Shown: positions 8,784 to 15,550 of the stretch, in pieces
How positions within the stretch are numbered: position 1 is the first letter of the stretch
Layout of the letters: each line of letters starts with the position of its first letter
Assembly: GCF_007679035.1 (NCBI RefSeq)
Contig: NZ_VEFR01000003.1
Coordinates: 1 to 64,000 of the forward strand
Direction of reading: 5' to 3'
DNA: 64,000 nt
Source of the DNA: Agrococcus jejuensis
Lineage (GTDB): Bacteria; Actinomycetota; Actinomycetes; Actinomycetales; Microbacteriaceae
The notes under the pieces: generated by a model
The model's input: the letters and a program-made list of their open reading frames with translations, nothing else
Told to the model about the DNA's origin: nothing
The model's database searches: none
Made by a program: the position numbers and the translations under genes

Positions 8784-8858
8784 TGGCACGAGGTGACGCT
8801 GCGACGCGGTTCGCCTGCGCGGTGCACGCCGACCGCTCCTCGGCGTCACCTCGTGCCA
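8784..8858. repeat. Perfect 16-bp inverted repeat in a divergent promoter region
   Basis: TGGCACGAGGTGACGC (8784-8799) is repeated inverted at 8843-8858, with 43 bp between the arms. It lies in the 206-bp gap between the divergent starts of purS and the zinc peptidase, so it is not a simple terminator. It could be an operator pair, a hairpin in the purS leader, or a small palindromic repeat element. Confidence 0.75.
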
Positions 8859-8897
8859 GCCGCCCGCATCCACCTGCCGGCCTCCATCGGCGCGGGC

Positions 8898-8903
8898 TAC
8901 GCT
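8898..8903 (+). promoter_or_regulatory. -10 element of leaderless peptidase mRNA
   Basis: TACGCT lies exactly six bases before the ATG at 8910, so transcription would start at or next to the start codon. No Shine-Dalgarno sequence is present, which agrees with leaderless translation. Confidence 0.5.
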
Positions 8904-8909
8904 TCGGCC

Positions 8910-9809
8910 ATGACGTTCCGCGGCGATGCGCAGTTCGACACGACCCGGGTGCGCCGCGGCGGCGGTGGTGCCCGCGGCGGCGCGATCGCGCTCGGAGGCG
9001 GCGGCCTCATCACCGTGCTGCTGTTCGTCGTCTCGTCGTTCCTCGGCATCGACCTCACGGGCCTCGGCAGCGCGATCCAGCAGGATCCGTCGCAGGGCTC
9101 CGGAGGCGGCACGGAGGTGGTGGGCTGCTCGGGCGACGACGCCAACGACCCCGCGAACTACGACTGCCGCATGGAGGGCGGGGCCGATTCGCTCTCGGCC
9201 TACTGGTCCGGCGTCTTCGCGCAGAACTCCCTCGAGTACCGCGAGCCGTCGGTCATGCTCTACTCGGGGCAGGTCTCGACCGCGTGCGGCAACGCCTCGA
9301 GCGAGGTCGGCCCGTTCTACTGCCCCGGTGACGAGCAGATCTACATCGACACCACGTTCTTCGACCTCATGCGCGAACGCTTCGGCGCATCCGGCGGCTC
9401 CCTGTCGCAGCTCTACGTGCTGGGTCACGAGTGGGGGCACCATGTGCAGCAGCTCACCGGCGACCTGCAGCGCGTGAACCCGCAGGACACCGGGCCATCC
9501 GGCTCGGCCGTGCGCAGCGAGCTGCAGGCCGACTGCTACGCCGGCGCCTGGATCGCGGCGGCGTCGCAGACCCCGGACCAGGACGGCGGCGACCCGGTGC
9601 TCGTGCAGCCGACGCAGGCCGAGCTGCAGGATGCGCTCGACGCGGCAGCGGCGATCGGCGACGACAGCATCCAGTCGTCCTCGGGCGGTGGCGTGAACCC
9701 CGAGACGTGGACGCACGGCTCGAGCCAGCAGCGCCAGACGTGGTTCGCGAACGGCTACCAGCAGGGAGTCGCGGCGTGCGCGAACGTGTGGCAGGTGCCG
9801 ACGCCGTAG
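8910..9809 (+). CDS. Neutral zinc metallopeptidase, YpfJ family
   Basis: A 299-aa membrane-anchored peptidase. A Gly/Arg-rich cytoplasmic tail (TTRVRRGGGGARGG) is followed by one transmembrane helix (about residues 25-47, ALGGGGLITVLLFVVSSFLG) and an extracellular domain. The zinc site HEWGHHVQ near residue 174 supplies two His ligands and the catalytic Glu; the downstream acidic ligand is probably in ELQADCYAGAW, as usual in this family. Paired cysteines (VGCSG...DCRM; TACG...FYCPGD) suggest disulphides outside the cell. Physiological substrates are unknown. The gene is divergent from purS and convergent with purC. Confidence 0.85.
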   Translation: MTFRGDAQFDTTRVRRGGGGARGGAIALGGGGLITVLLFVVSSFLGIDLTGLGSAIQQDPSQGSGGGTEVVGCSGDDANDPANYDCRMEGGADSLSAYWSGVFAQNSLEYREPSVMLYSGQVSTACGNASSEVGPFYCPGDEQIYIDTTFFDLMRERFGASGGSLSQLYVLGHEWGHHVQQLTGDLQRVNPQDTGPSGSAVRSELQADCYAGAWIAAASQTPDQDGGDPVLVQPTQAELQDALDAAAAIGDDSIQSSSGGGVNPETWTHGSSQQRQTWFANGYQQGVAACANVWQVPTP

Positions 9810-9832
9810 CGGGTCTCAGCGCACGGCCGTGG

Positions 9833-9872
9833 CTCCGCGCGCCGCTTCCCGCGACGGAGGAGACGCGCGGAG
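9833..9872. terminator. Possible bidirectional terminator between convergent genes
   Basis: CTCCGCGCG (9833-9841) pairs with CGCGCGGAG (9864-9872) across a 22-nt loop. It fills the 64-bp gap between the peptidase stop and the purC stop. Confidence 0.45.
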
Positions 9873-9873
9873 G

Positions 9874-10797
9874 TCAGCCGACCAGGCGCTCCAGCAGCTC
9901 CGCGTAGCGGGCGGCCGTCTGCTCGACGATCGACGCCGGCAGCACGGGCGGCACGCCCTGCCTGTCCCAACGGCCCGCTTCGGCCTCGGCCAGCAGCCAG
10001 TTGCGCACGATCTGCTTGTCGAACGACTCGACGCGGCCGGCGTCGAGCGCATCCGCATCCCAGTAGCGCGACGAGTCCGACGTCAGCACCTCGTCGGCGA
10101 GCACGATGGCGCCCGACGCGTCGCGGCCGAACTCGAGCTTCGTGTCGGCGAGCACGAGGCCCTTCGACGCCGCGGTCGCGGCACCCTGCGCGAACACCTC
10201 GAGCGAGCGCGAGCGCAGCGTCTCGGCCGCGTCCGCGCCGACGAGCTCGACGACGCGCGAGAACGGGATGTTCTCGTCGTGCTGGCCCTTCGGCGCCTTC
10301 CACGCGGGCGTGAAGATCGGCTCGGGCAGCAGGTCGCCATCCTGCAGGCCCTCGGGCAGCACCACGCCCGAGATCGCACCCGTCTCGCGGTACTCCACCA
10401 GTCCGGAGCCCGTGATGCGGCCGCGCACGACGCACTCGACGGGCAGCATGTCGAGGTTCTGCACCAGCAGCGCGCGGCCCGCGACGCCATCGGGGATGCG
10501 CGCGAGCGCGTCGCCGCCGGGGCCGTGGTCGCCGGCGAGCTGCGCCTCGTCGCCGAGCGTGCGCAGCCACCACGTCGTCATCGACGTGAGGGTCGTGCCC
10601 TTGCCCGGGATGGGCGGCTCGAGCGCGTGGTCGAAGGCCGAGACGCGGTCGGAGGCGACCATGAGGATGGCGTCGGCCGACGCGAGGTCGGAGCCCTCCG
10701 GCACGTAGAGGTCGCGGACCTTGCCCTGATACGCGAGGTCGTAGCCCGGCAGCGCGGGCGAGGTCCCGTCGTGCACGGCGCCGTCGGTCACGGTCAC
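9874..10797 (-). CDS. purC: SAICAR synthetase (phosphoribosylaminoimidazole-succinocarboxamide synthase)
   Basis: Joins CAIR and aspartate with ATP to give SAICAR in purine synthesis. It is 307 aa, the long form common in actinobacteria and yeast. Family signatures are visible: YQGKVRDLY near the start (GKVR nucleotide-binding strand), the SDRVSAFD motif, the central phrase VECVVRGRITGSG, the segment KLEFGRDASGAIVLADE, and the C-terminal SFDKQIVRNWL. The GTG start overlaps the TGA of purD (GTGA), so the order is purD-purC in one coupled operon. Confidence 0.95.
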   Translation of the reverse strand: MTVTDGAVHDGTSPALPGYDLAYQGKVRDLYVPEGSDLASADAILMVASDRVSAFDHALEPPIPGKGTTLTSMTTWWLRTLGDEAQLAGDHGPGGDALARIPDGVAGRALLVQNLDMLPVECVVRGRITGSGLVEYRETGAISGVVLPEGLQDGDLLPEPIFTPAWKAPKGQHDENIPFSRVVELVGADAAETLRSRSLEVFAQGAATAASKGLVLADTKLEFGRDASGAIVLADEVLTSDSSRYWDADALDAGRVESFDKQIVRNWLLAEAEAGRWDRQGVPPVLPASIVEQTAARYAELLERLVG

Positions 10798-12065
10798 GCC
10801 TCCGCAGCGGTGCGCGCGATGTCGGTGCGCGCCTGCGAGCCCTCGAGGCGGATCTCCTCGACGCCCGCGTACGCGCGGGCACGAGCCTCGGCGAGCGTCG
10901 TGCCCGAGCCGACGACCGACAGCACGCGGCCGCCGGTGGCGACGAAGCCGTGCTCCTCGGAGATGACGGTCGCCGCGTGCATCACCTGCACGCCCTCGAG
11001 CGCATCCGCATCGGCGATGCCCGTGATGGCGCGGCCGGTCTGCGGGTCGTCGGGGTAGCCCTCGCTCGCGACGACCACCGTGACGGCGGCAGCGCCGCCG
11101 AACTCGAGCGGTGCGACGTCGGCGAGCGTGCCCGTGGCGGCGGCGAGGAGCGCGGCGCCGAACGGCGACGAGAGGCGCGGCAGCACGACCTGCGTCTCGG
11201 GGTCGCCGAAGCGCGCGTTGAACTCGATGACCTTGATGCCCGCATCCGTCACGATGAGGCCGCAGTAGAGCAGGCCGACGAACGGCGTGCCCTCCGCGCG
11301 CAGCGCGTCGATCGTGGGCTGGGCGATCGTGGCGACGACCTCGTCGACGAACGCCTGCTCGCCGCCGAAGCGCGCGTCGAGCCAGGGGAGGGGCGAGTAG
11401 GCGCCCATGCCGCCCGTGTTGGGGCCCTCGTCGCCGTCGCGCAGGCGCTTGAAGTCCTGCGCGGGCGCGAGCGGGCGCACGGTCGTGCCGTCGGAGAGCA
11501 GGAAGAGGCTGACCTCGGGGCCGGCGAGGAACTCCTCGACGAGCACGGGGCCCTGCTGCAGCCAGTAGTGCGCGTGGTCGTCGGCGGCGGCGCGATCGCT
11601 CGTCACGATGACGCCCTTGCCGGCGGCGAGGCCGTCGGCCTTCACGACGTACGGGGCGCCGACGGCGTCGAGGGCCGCTGCGGCCTGCTCGACGGTCTCG
11701 GCACGCGTGACGGACCCCGTGGGCACGTGCGCGGCATCCATGATGCGCTTCGCGAACGCCTTCGAGCCCTCGAGCTGCGCGGCCTGCTTCGACGGGCCGA
11801 ACACCGGGATCCCCGCGGCGCGCACGGCGTCGGCGACGCCCGCGACGAGCGGCGCCTCGGGGCCGATGACGACGAGCTCCGCGCCGACGTCGGTCGCGAG
11901 ACGCGCGACGAGGTCGCCGTCGTTCTGGTCGACGCGCACGGTCTCGACGACCTGCGCGATGCCGGCGTTGCCTGGCGCGGCGATCACCGAGTGGTCGCCG
12001 TCGCGCAGCAGCGCGGTGATGATGGCGTGCTCTCGCGCGCCGGAGCCGAGGACGAGGATGCGCAC
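10794..12065 (-). CDS. purD: Phosphoribosylamine-glycine ligase (GAR synthetase)
   Basis: Condenses phosphoribosylamine with glycine using ATP in step 2 of purine synthesis. It is a 423-aa ATP-grasp enzyme. The N-terminal MRILVLGSGAREHAI, the GPEAPLVAG segment, the ATP-grasp loop VVKADGLAAGKGVIV, the catalytic/metal region EFNARFGDPETQ, and the phrase GPNTGGMGAYSP all match PurD. It is the first gene of the purD-purC pair. A strong palindrome lies about 60 bp upstream, between it and the divergent sterol-carrier-like gene. Confidence 0.96.
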   Translation of the reverse strand: MRILVLGSGAREHAIITALLRDGDHSVIAAPGNAGIAQVVETVRVDQNDGDLVARLATDVGAELVVIGPEAPLVAGVADAVRAAGIPVFGPSKQAAQLEGSKAFAKRIMDAAHVPTGSVTRAETVEQAAAALDAVGAPYVVKADGLAAGKGVIVTSDRAAADDHAHYWLQQGPVLVEEFLAGPEVSLFLLSDGTTVRPLAPAQDFKRLRDGDEGPNTGGMGAYSPLPWLDARFGGEQAFVDEVVATIAQPTIDALRAEGTPFVGLLYCGLIVTDAGIKVIEFNARFGDPETQVVLPRLSSPFGAALLAAATGTLADVAPLEFGGAAAVTVVVASEGYPDDPQTGRAITGIADADALEGVQVMHAATVISEEHGFVATGGRVLSVVGSGTTLAEARARAYAGVEEIRLEGSQARTDIARTAAEA

Positions 12066-12125
12066 CCGCCCATCCTACGAGCGCCGGCATCCGCCGCCTG
12101 CCGCGTGCGCTCGCGCCACAGCATC

Positions 12126-12169
12126 GAGGTCTTCGGCCTCTCTTGACATCACAAGAGGCCGAAGACCTC
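12126..12169. repeat. Long hairpin in the purD divergent promoter region
   Basis: GAGGTCTTCGGCCTC (12126-12140) is perfectly complementary to 12155-12169. An alternative inner pairing, CTCTTG with CAAGAG, extends it by slippage. It occupies the middle of the 143-bp gap between purD and the divergent gene at 12209. It could be an operator, a leader hairpin of purD, or a dispersed palindrome. Confidence 0.75.
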
Positions 12170-12196
12170 AGTTCCTTGGGCGGGGGAGGCGGGCGG

Positions 12197-12202
12197 TAGC
12201 GT
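12197..12202 (+). promoter_or_regulatory. -10 element of leaderless sterol-carrier-like gene
   Basis: TAGCGT is separated by six bases (CGTCGC) from the GTG at 12209, the same spacing as before the genes at 8910, 15055 and 30589. Confidence 0.5.
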
Positions 12203-12208
12203 CGTCGC

Positions 12209-12568
12209 GTGGCCGCGAAGCGCATCCAGGACCTCGTCGGGATCGACGCCGTGCGCGCCGCGCTCGTCGAGGGCGCGAGCCGCGAGGATCGCGCGACCGC
12301 CGTGCGCTACACGCTGCAGTGCCTCGCCGATCGAGCGCCGGGCAAGAGCGTCGAGGTGCGCGTGCCGCCCTTCGGCGCCGTGCAAGCCGTCGAGGGTCCT
12401 GGCCACACGCGCGGCACCCCGCCGAACGTCATCGAGACCGACACCCCGACGTGGCTCGCGCTCGCGACCGGTGCGATGTCGTGGGCCGATGCGGTCGCGG
12501 CCGGCACCGTGCGCGCATCCGGCACCCGCGCGACGATCGAGGCCTGGCTGCCGCTCGTCCGCGTCTGA
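12209..12568 (+). CDS. Sterol-carrier-family-like protein
   Basis: A 119-aa cytosolic protein. It resembles the short actinobacterial proteins annotated as sterol carrier family (SCP2-like), often found beside purD. Features are an N-terminal helix KRIQDLVGIDAVRAAL, a beta-rich middle (SVEVRVPPFGAVQAVEG), and the SCP2-like phrase PNVIETDTPTWLALATGAMSWADAVAAGTV, in which W-x-x-L-x-x-G resembles the lipid-domain helix. No ligand is known for these proteins. The start is GTG with no Shine-Dalgarno sequence and a -10 six bases upstream. Confidence 0.75.
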   Translation: MAAKRIQDLVGIDAVRAALVEGASREDRATAVRYTLQCLADRAPGKSVEVRVPPFGAVQAVEGPGHTRGTPPNVIETDTPTWLALATGAMSWADAVAAGTVRASGTRATIEAWLPLVRV

Positions 12569-12606
12569 CGCGTCGCGCGGCGCGCATCCACGATGCGAGA
12601 CCGCTG

Positions 12607-12678
12607 GAGTGGTCGCTCGATGCTGCGAATCGGCCCGAATCACGACACCGAGTGACCACTCAGACGCATCGAGCGACC
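12607..12678. repeat. Three-armed palindromic element between convergent genes
   Basis: The left arm at 12607-12633 (GAGTGGTCGCTCGATG...) pairs with 12634-12661 with about six mismatches and no loop. Alternatively its inner part GGTCGCTCGATGC (12611-12623) pairs perfectly over 13 bp with 12666-12678. The two right-hand arms compete for one left arm. It lies between the convergent ends of the sterol-carrier-like and uracil-permease genes. Confidence 0.75.
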
Positions 12679-12691
12679 GATCGGGGGCGGG

Positions 12692-14014
12692 TCAGCGCTC
12701 GCGGGGGCTCGCATCCGACACCGACGTCGCCGGCGGGGGCTGCAGGCCGTCGGCGATCTCGTCGCCGCCGCGCAGCCGCTCGAGGCCCGACATGAGGTGG
12801 TAGATCACGAGCGTCGCGACCGTGCCCAGCAGGATGCCGCCCAGCGTCACCGAGCCCGCGTTGAGCGTGAAGTCGGCGATCGCGACGATGAGGCCCACGC
12901 CCGCCGAGAACTGGTTGCGGGGGCGTGAGAAGTCGACGCGATGCTCGATCCAGATCCGCACGCCGATGATGCCGATGAGGCCGTACAGCGCCGTCGTGAC
13001 GCCGCCGATGACGCCGTCTGGCGTCGCGGCGATGATGGCGCCGACCTTCGGCGACAGCGACAGCAGGATCGCCGTGATCGCGGCGATCCAGTACGCGGCG
13101 GTCGAGAAGACTCGCGTCGCGCTCATGACGCCGATGTTCTCGCCGTACGTCGTCGTGGCCGAGCCGCCGAAGAGTCCCGCGAGCACCGTCGCGGCCCCGT
13201 CGGCGATGAGCGCGCGCCCGGCGACGGGGTCGAGGTCGCGGTGGATGAGCTGGCCCACGCCGCGCACGTGGCCGACGTTCTCGGCGATGAGGGGCAGCAC
13301 GATCGGCACGAACATGAGCAGCAGCGGCCATTGCGCGAGGTCGATCGACGGGGTCTGGAACGTGGGCAGGCCCACCCAGGCCGCCTCGTCGACGTCCGAC
13401 CAGTCGACGACGCCGACGAGGGCGGAGGCGACGTAGCCGACGACGACGCCCAGCAGGATCGACAGACGGGCGACGATGCCGCGGAACAGCACGGTGACGA
13501 CCACGATGACGCCGAGGGTCAAGGTGGCGATGCCCGGCGCCTCGAGGAACGCGTCACGTGCGGCCGGCGCGAGGTTGAAGCCGATGAGCGCCACGATCGT
13601 GCCCGACACGACGGGCGGCATGAGCACGCTGAGCCACCGCGTGCCGGCGACCTGCACCACGAGGCCCACGAGCGCGAGCAGCGCGCCCGTGAGCACGACG
13701 CCCGCGAGCGCGAGCCCGGGCCCGCCCGCCGTGGATGCGGCCACGACCGGCGCGATGAACGCGAACGACGAGCCGAGGTAGCTGGGCAGGCGATTGCCCG
13801 TCACGAGCAGGAACAGGATCGTGCCGAGCCCCGAGAACAGCATCGTGGTGGACGGGGGGAAGTCCGTCAGCGTCGGCACCAGGAACGTCGCACCGAACAT
13901 GGCGACCACGTGCTGCATGCCGATGCCGATCGTGCGCGGCCACGACAGCCGCTGCTCGGGGAGGACGAGGTCGTGGATGCCGCGCTCCTCGCGGGCGGTC
14001 CAGGGCAGGGGCAT
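12692..14014 (-). CDS. Uracil/xanthine permease (NCS2 / UraA family)
   Basis: A 440-aa proton-coupled nucleobase transporter of the inner membrane. About 14 hydrophobic segments are visible. Family motifs are the first-helix GMQHVVAMFGATFLVP, the transport-site region around LIAENVGHV, and the TTYGENIGVMSATRV segment typical of uracil permeases. The C-terminal tail (GLQPPPATSVSDASPRER) is cytoplasmic. UraA-like over xanthine-specific assignment rests on the TYGEN motif and is moderately secure. The gene is monocistronic; the promoter should lie in the 145-bp gap shared with the divergent gene at 14160. Confidence 0.87.
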   Translation of the reverse strand: MPLPWTAREERGIHDLVLPEQRLSWPRTIGIGMQHVVAMFGATFLVPTLTDFPPSTTMLFSGLGTILFLLVTGNRLPSYLGSSFAFIAPVVAASTAGGPGLALAGVVLTGALLALVGLVVQVAGTRWLSVLMPPVVSGTIVALIGFNLAPAARDAFLEAPGIATLTLGVIVVVTVLFRGIVARLSILLGVVVGYVASALVGVVDWSDVDEAAWVGLPTFQTPSIDLAQWPLLLMFVPIVLPLIAENVGHVRGVGQLIHRDLDPVAGRALIADGAATVLAGLFGGSATTTYGENIGVMSATRVFSTAAYWIAAITAILLSLSPKVGAIIAATPDGVIGGVTTALYGLIGIIGVRIWIEHRVDFSRPRNQFSAGVGLIVAIADFTLNAGSVTLGGILLGTVATLVIYHLMSGLERLRGGDEIADGLQPPPATSVSDASPRER

Positions 14015-14159
14015 GCGCGGTCCTTCGTGGTGGAGGGGCGGCGCGGTGCTGGCGCCTCGGCGATGCTAGCGGCGCACGCATCGGCCGCGGTGCCGTGCAC
14101 GCGCATCCGCGGGGCGCCACTCCTAGGCGACGTGCGGCTCGCTGTGCTTCAGTGGTCGC

Positions 14160-15017
14160 ATGAGCACCGTGCAGCAGCAGCGTCGCCCCAATGCGCAGGC
14201 CGCGATCACCGGGCTCGTGCTGCTGGTCGTCGGCGCCATCCTGCTGTTCAACGGCGTGCCCGGCCTGGTCAGCGGCATCGGCAGCCTCGCGCAGTGGACC
14301 GCCGTGCTGGGCTTCGAGAGCGCGGTCGAGACCGTCATCCCGTACCTGATCTTCCCCGTGCTCATGTCGATCGCGGGTCTGCTCATGGTGCGCGGTGGCT
14401 TCGGGATGCTGCGCAAGCAGGGCCGCCAGGGTGCGCAGTGGGCGCGTTCGGAGTGGCAGGAGCAGCAGCCGCAGGTGCAGCAGCGCGTGCAGTCGGCGCG
14501 GCAGCAGCTGCAGCAGCAGGGCGGTGGCATGTGGCAGCAGGCTCAGCAGCGCGCGCAGCAGCAGACGCCGCAGTGGGCGCAGCAGCAGCAGCGCCCCGGA
14601 TGGCCGGGGCAGCCGCAGGGCTCGGGTCAGCGCGCGCCGTGGCCCGGGCAGCCGACCGGTCAGCAGCCCCCGCCGCCGCAGCCGAGCCAGCGGCGCCCGG
14701 CGCCGCAGCAGCCGCAGCGCCAGCCGTCGGCGCTCGAGCGCATGCAGCAGCGCGCCGCCGACGCCGCGACGGCAGCCGACCGCGCTCGCGACTCCGCGAT
14801 GGCGAAGCACGAGCAGCAGGCGGCCGCGCTGCGCGAGCGCGCCGAGCGCTGGGGCGAGCACGTCGCCCCGCAGTATGCGGAGCCCGGCGTCTCGTTCGGC
14901 TCGCCCGCGCTCGTGAGCGGCCGTCGCTCGTCGAGCATCCTCGCGTCGTCGTCGCTGCGATCGACGTCCCTGAGCCGCACGTCGCTGTCGCTCGACTCGC
15001 TGCGTCTGCGCCGCTGA
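14160..15017 (+). CDS. Membrane protein with Gln/Pro-rich low-complexity tail
   Basis: A 285-aa protein of two parts. Residues 1-85 carry two hydrophobic segments (AITGLVLLVVGAILLF, about 15-31, and TVIPYLIFPVLMSIAGLLMV, about 59-79). The rest is predicted cytosolic: very rich in Gln (runs of QQQ), Pro and Arg, then a charged helix (ERMQQRAADAATAADRARDS) and an odd Ser/Leu/Arg tail (SSSILASSSLRSTSLSR, LDSLRLRR). I do not recognise a family. The repeated LRxxSL pattern at the end could bind membranes or a partner; this is inference. The 6-base spacing of TTCAGT to the ATG suggests a leaderless message. Confidence 0.7.
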   Translation: MSTVQQQRRPNAQAAITGLVLLVVGAILLFNGVPGLVSGIGSLAQWTAVLGFESAVETVIPYLIFPVLMSIAGLLMVRGGFGMLRKQGRQGAQWARSEWQEQQPQVQQRVQSARQQLQQQGGGMWQQAQQRAQQQTPQWAQQQQRPGWPGQPQGSGQRAPWPGQPTGQQPPPPQPSQRRPAPQQPQRQPSALERMQQRAADAATAADRARDSAMAKHEQQAAALRERAERWGEHVAPQYAEPGVSFGSPALVSGRRSSSILASSSLRSTSLSRTSLSLDSLRLRR

Positions 15018-15054
15018 TTCGCTCGCCGCACCTGGCGGGTGGGATGCTGGAGCC

Positions 15055-15513
15055 GTGACCTCCCGCCCCGACGACGCCGCCGAGCAGCCCGCCGACGCCG
15101 CGTCGGAGCCGGCAGCCGACGCGTCGAACGACGCCGATGCGCGCGCGGATGCCGTCGCCGAGCCCCTGACCGAGCCCGAGCCCGAGCTCGAGCCGGTCGC
15201 GATCGACCGCGACGACGTGGAGGTGCGGGCGCGTCTCGTGCCCCGCTACGGGCGCTTCATGGTGCTCGGCGCCATCGTCGGCGCGATCGGCGGATGGCTG
15301 TGGTCGCGCCTGGGGTCGTCGGGCCCGTGGCTCGGGTCGGGCCCCGTCATCGACACGTCGGCGATCGTGCCCTTCCTCGTCGCCGTCGGCGCGCTCGCCG
15401 GCATCGTGCTCGGCGCGGTCGTCGCGATCGTGCTCGACCGCCTCGTCGGCCGCCGCCGCCGCACCCTCACGGCCGAGCGCACGCGCCACCACCGCGGCGA
15501 CCTCGACGACTGA
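15055..15513 (+). CDS. Small acidic membrane protein, function unknown
   Basis: A 152-aa protein. Residues 1-55 are disordered and very acidic (repeats of DA, AD, EPEPELEP). Two hydrophobic helices follow (FMVLGAIVGAIGGWLW, about 68-83, and FLVAVGALAGIVLGAVVAIVL, about 103-124), then a basic tail RRRRTLTAERTRHHRGD. The layout suggests a two-helix membrane protein with both ends in the cytoplasm. The GTG start follows GATGCT by six bases. It ends 37 bp before the helicase gene, so the two are likely co-transcribed. Confidence 0.65.
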   Translation: MTSRPDDAAEQPADAASEPAADASNDADARADAVAEPLTEPEPELEPVAIDRDDVEVRARLVPRYGRFMVLGAIVGAIGGWLWSRLGSSGPWLGSGPVIDTSAIVPFLVAVGALAGIVLGAVVAIVLDRLVGRRRRTLTAERTRHHRGDLDD

Positions 15514-15550
15514 CGCCGCGCCACCGCGCGAGTGCGGGAGGATCGTGGGG

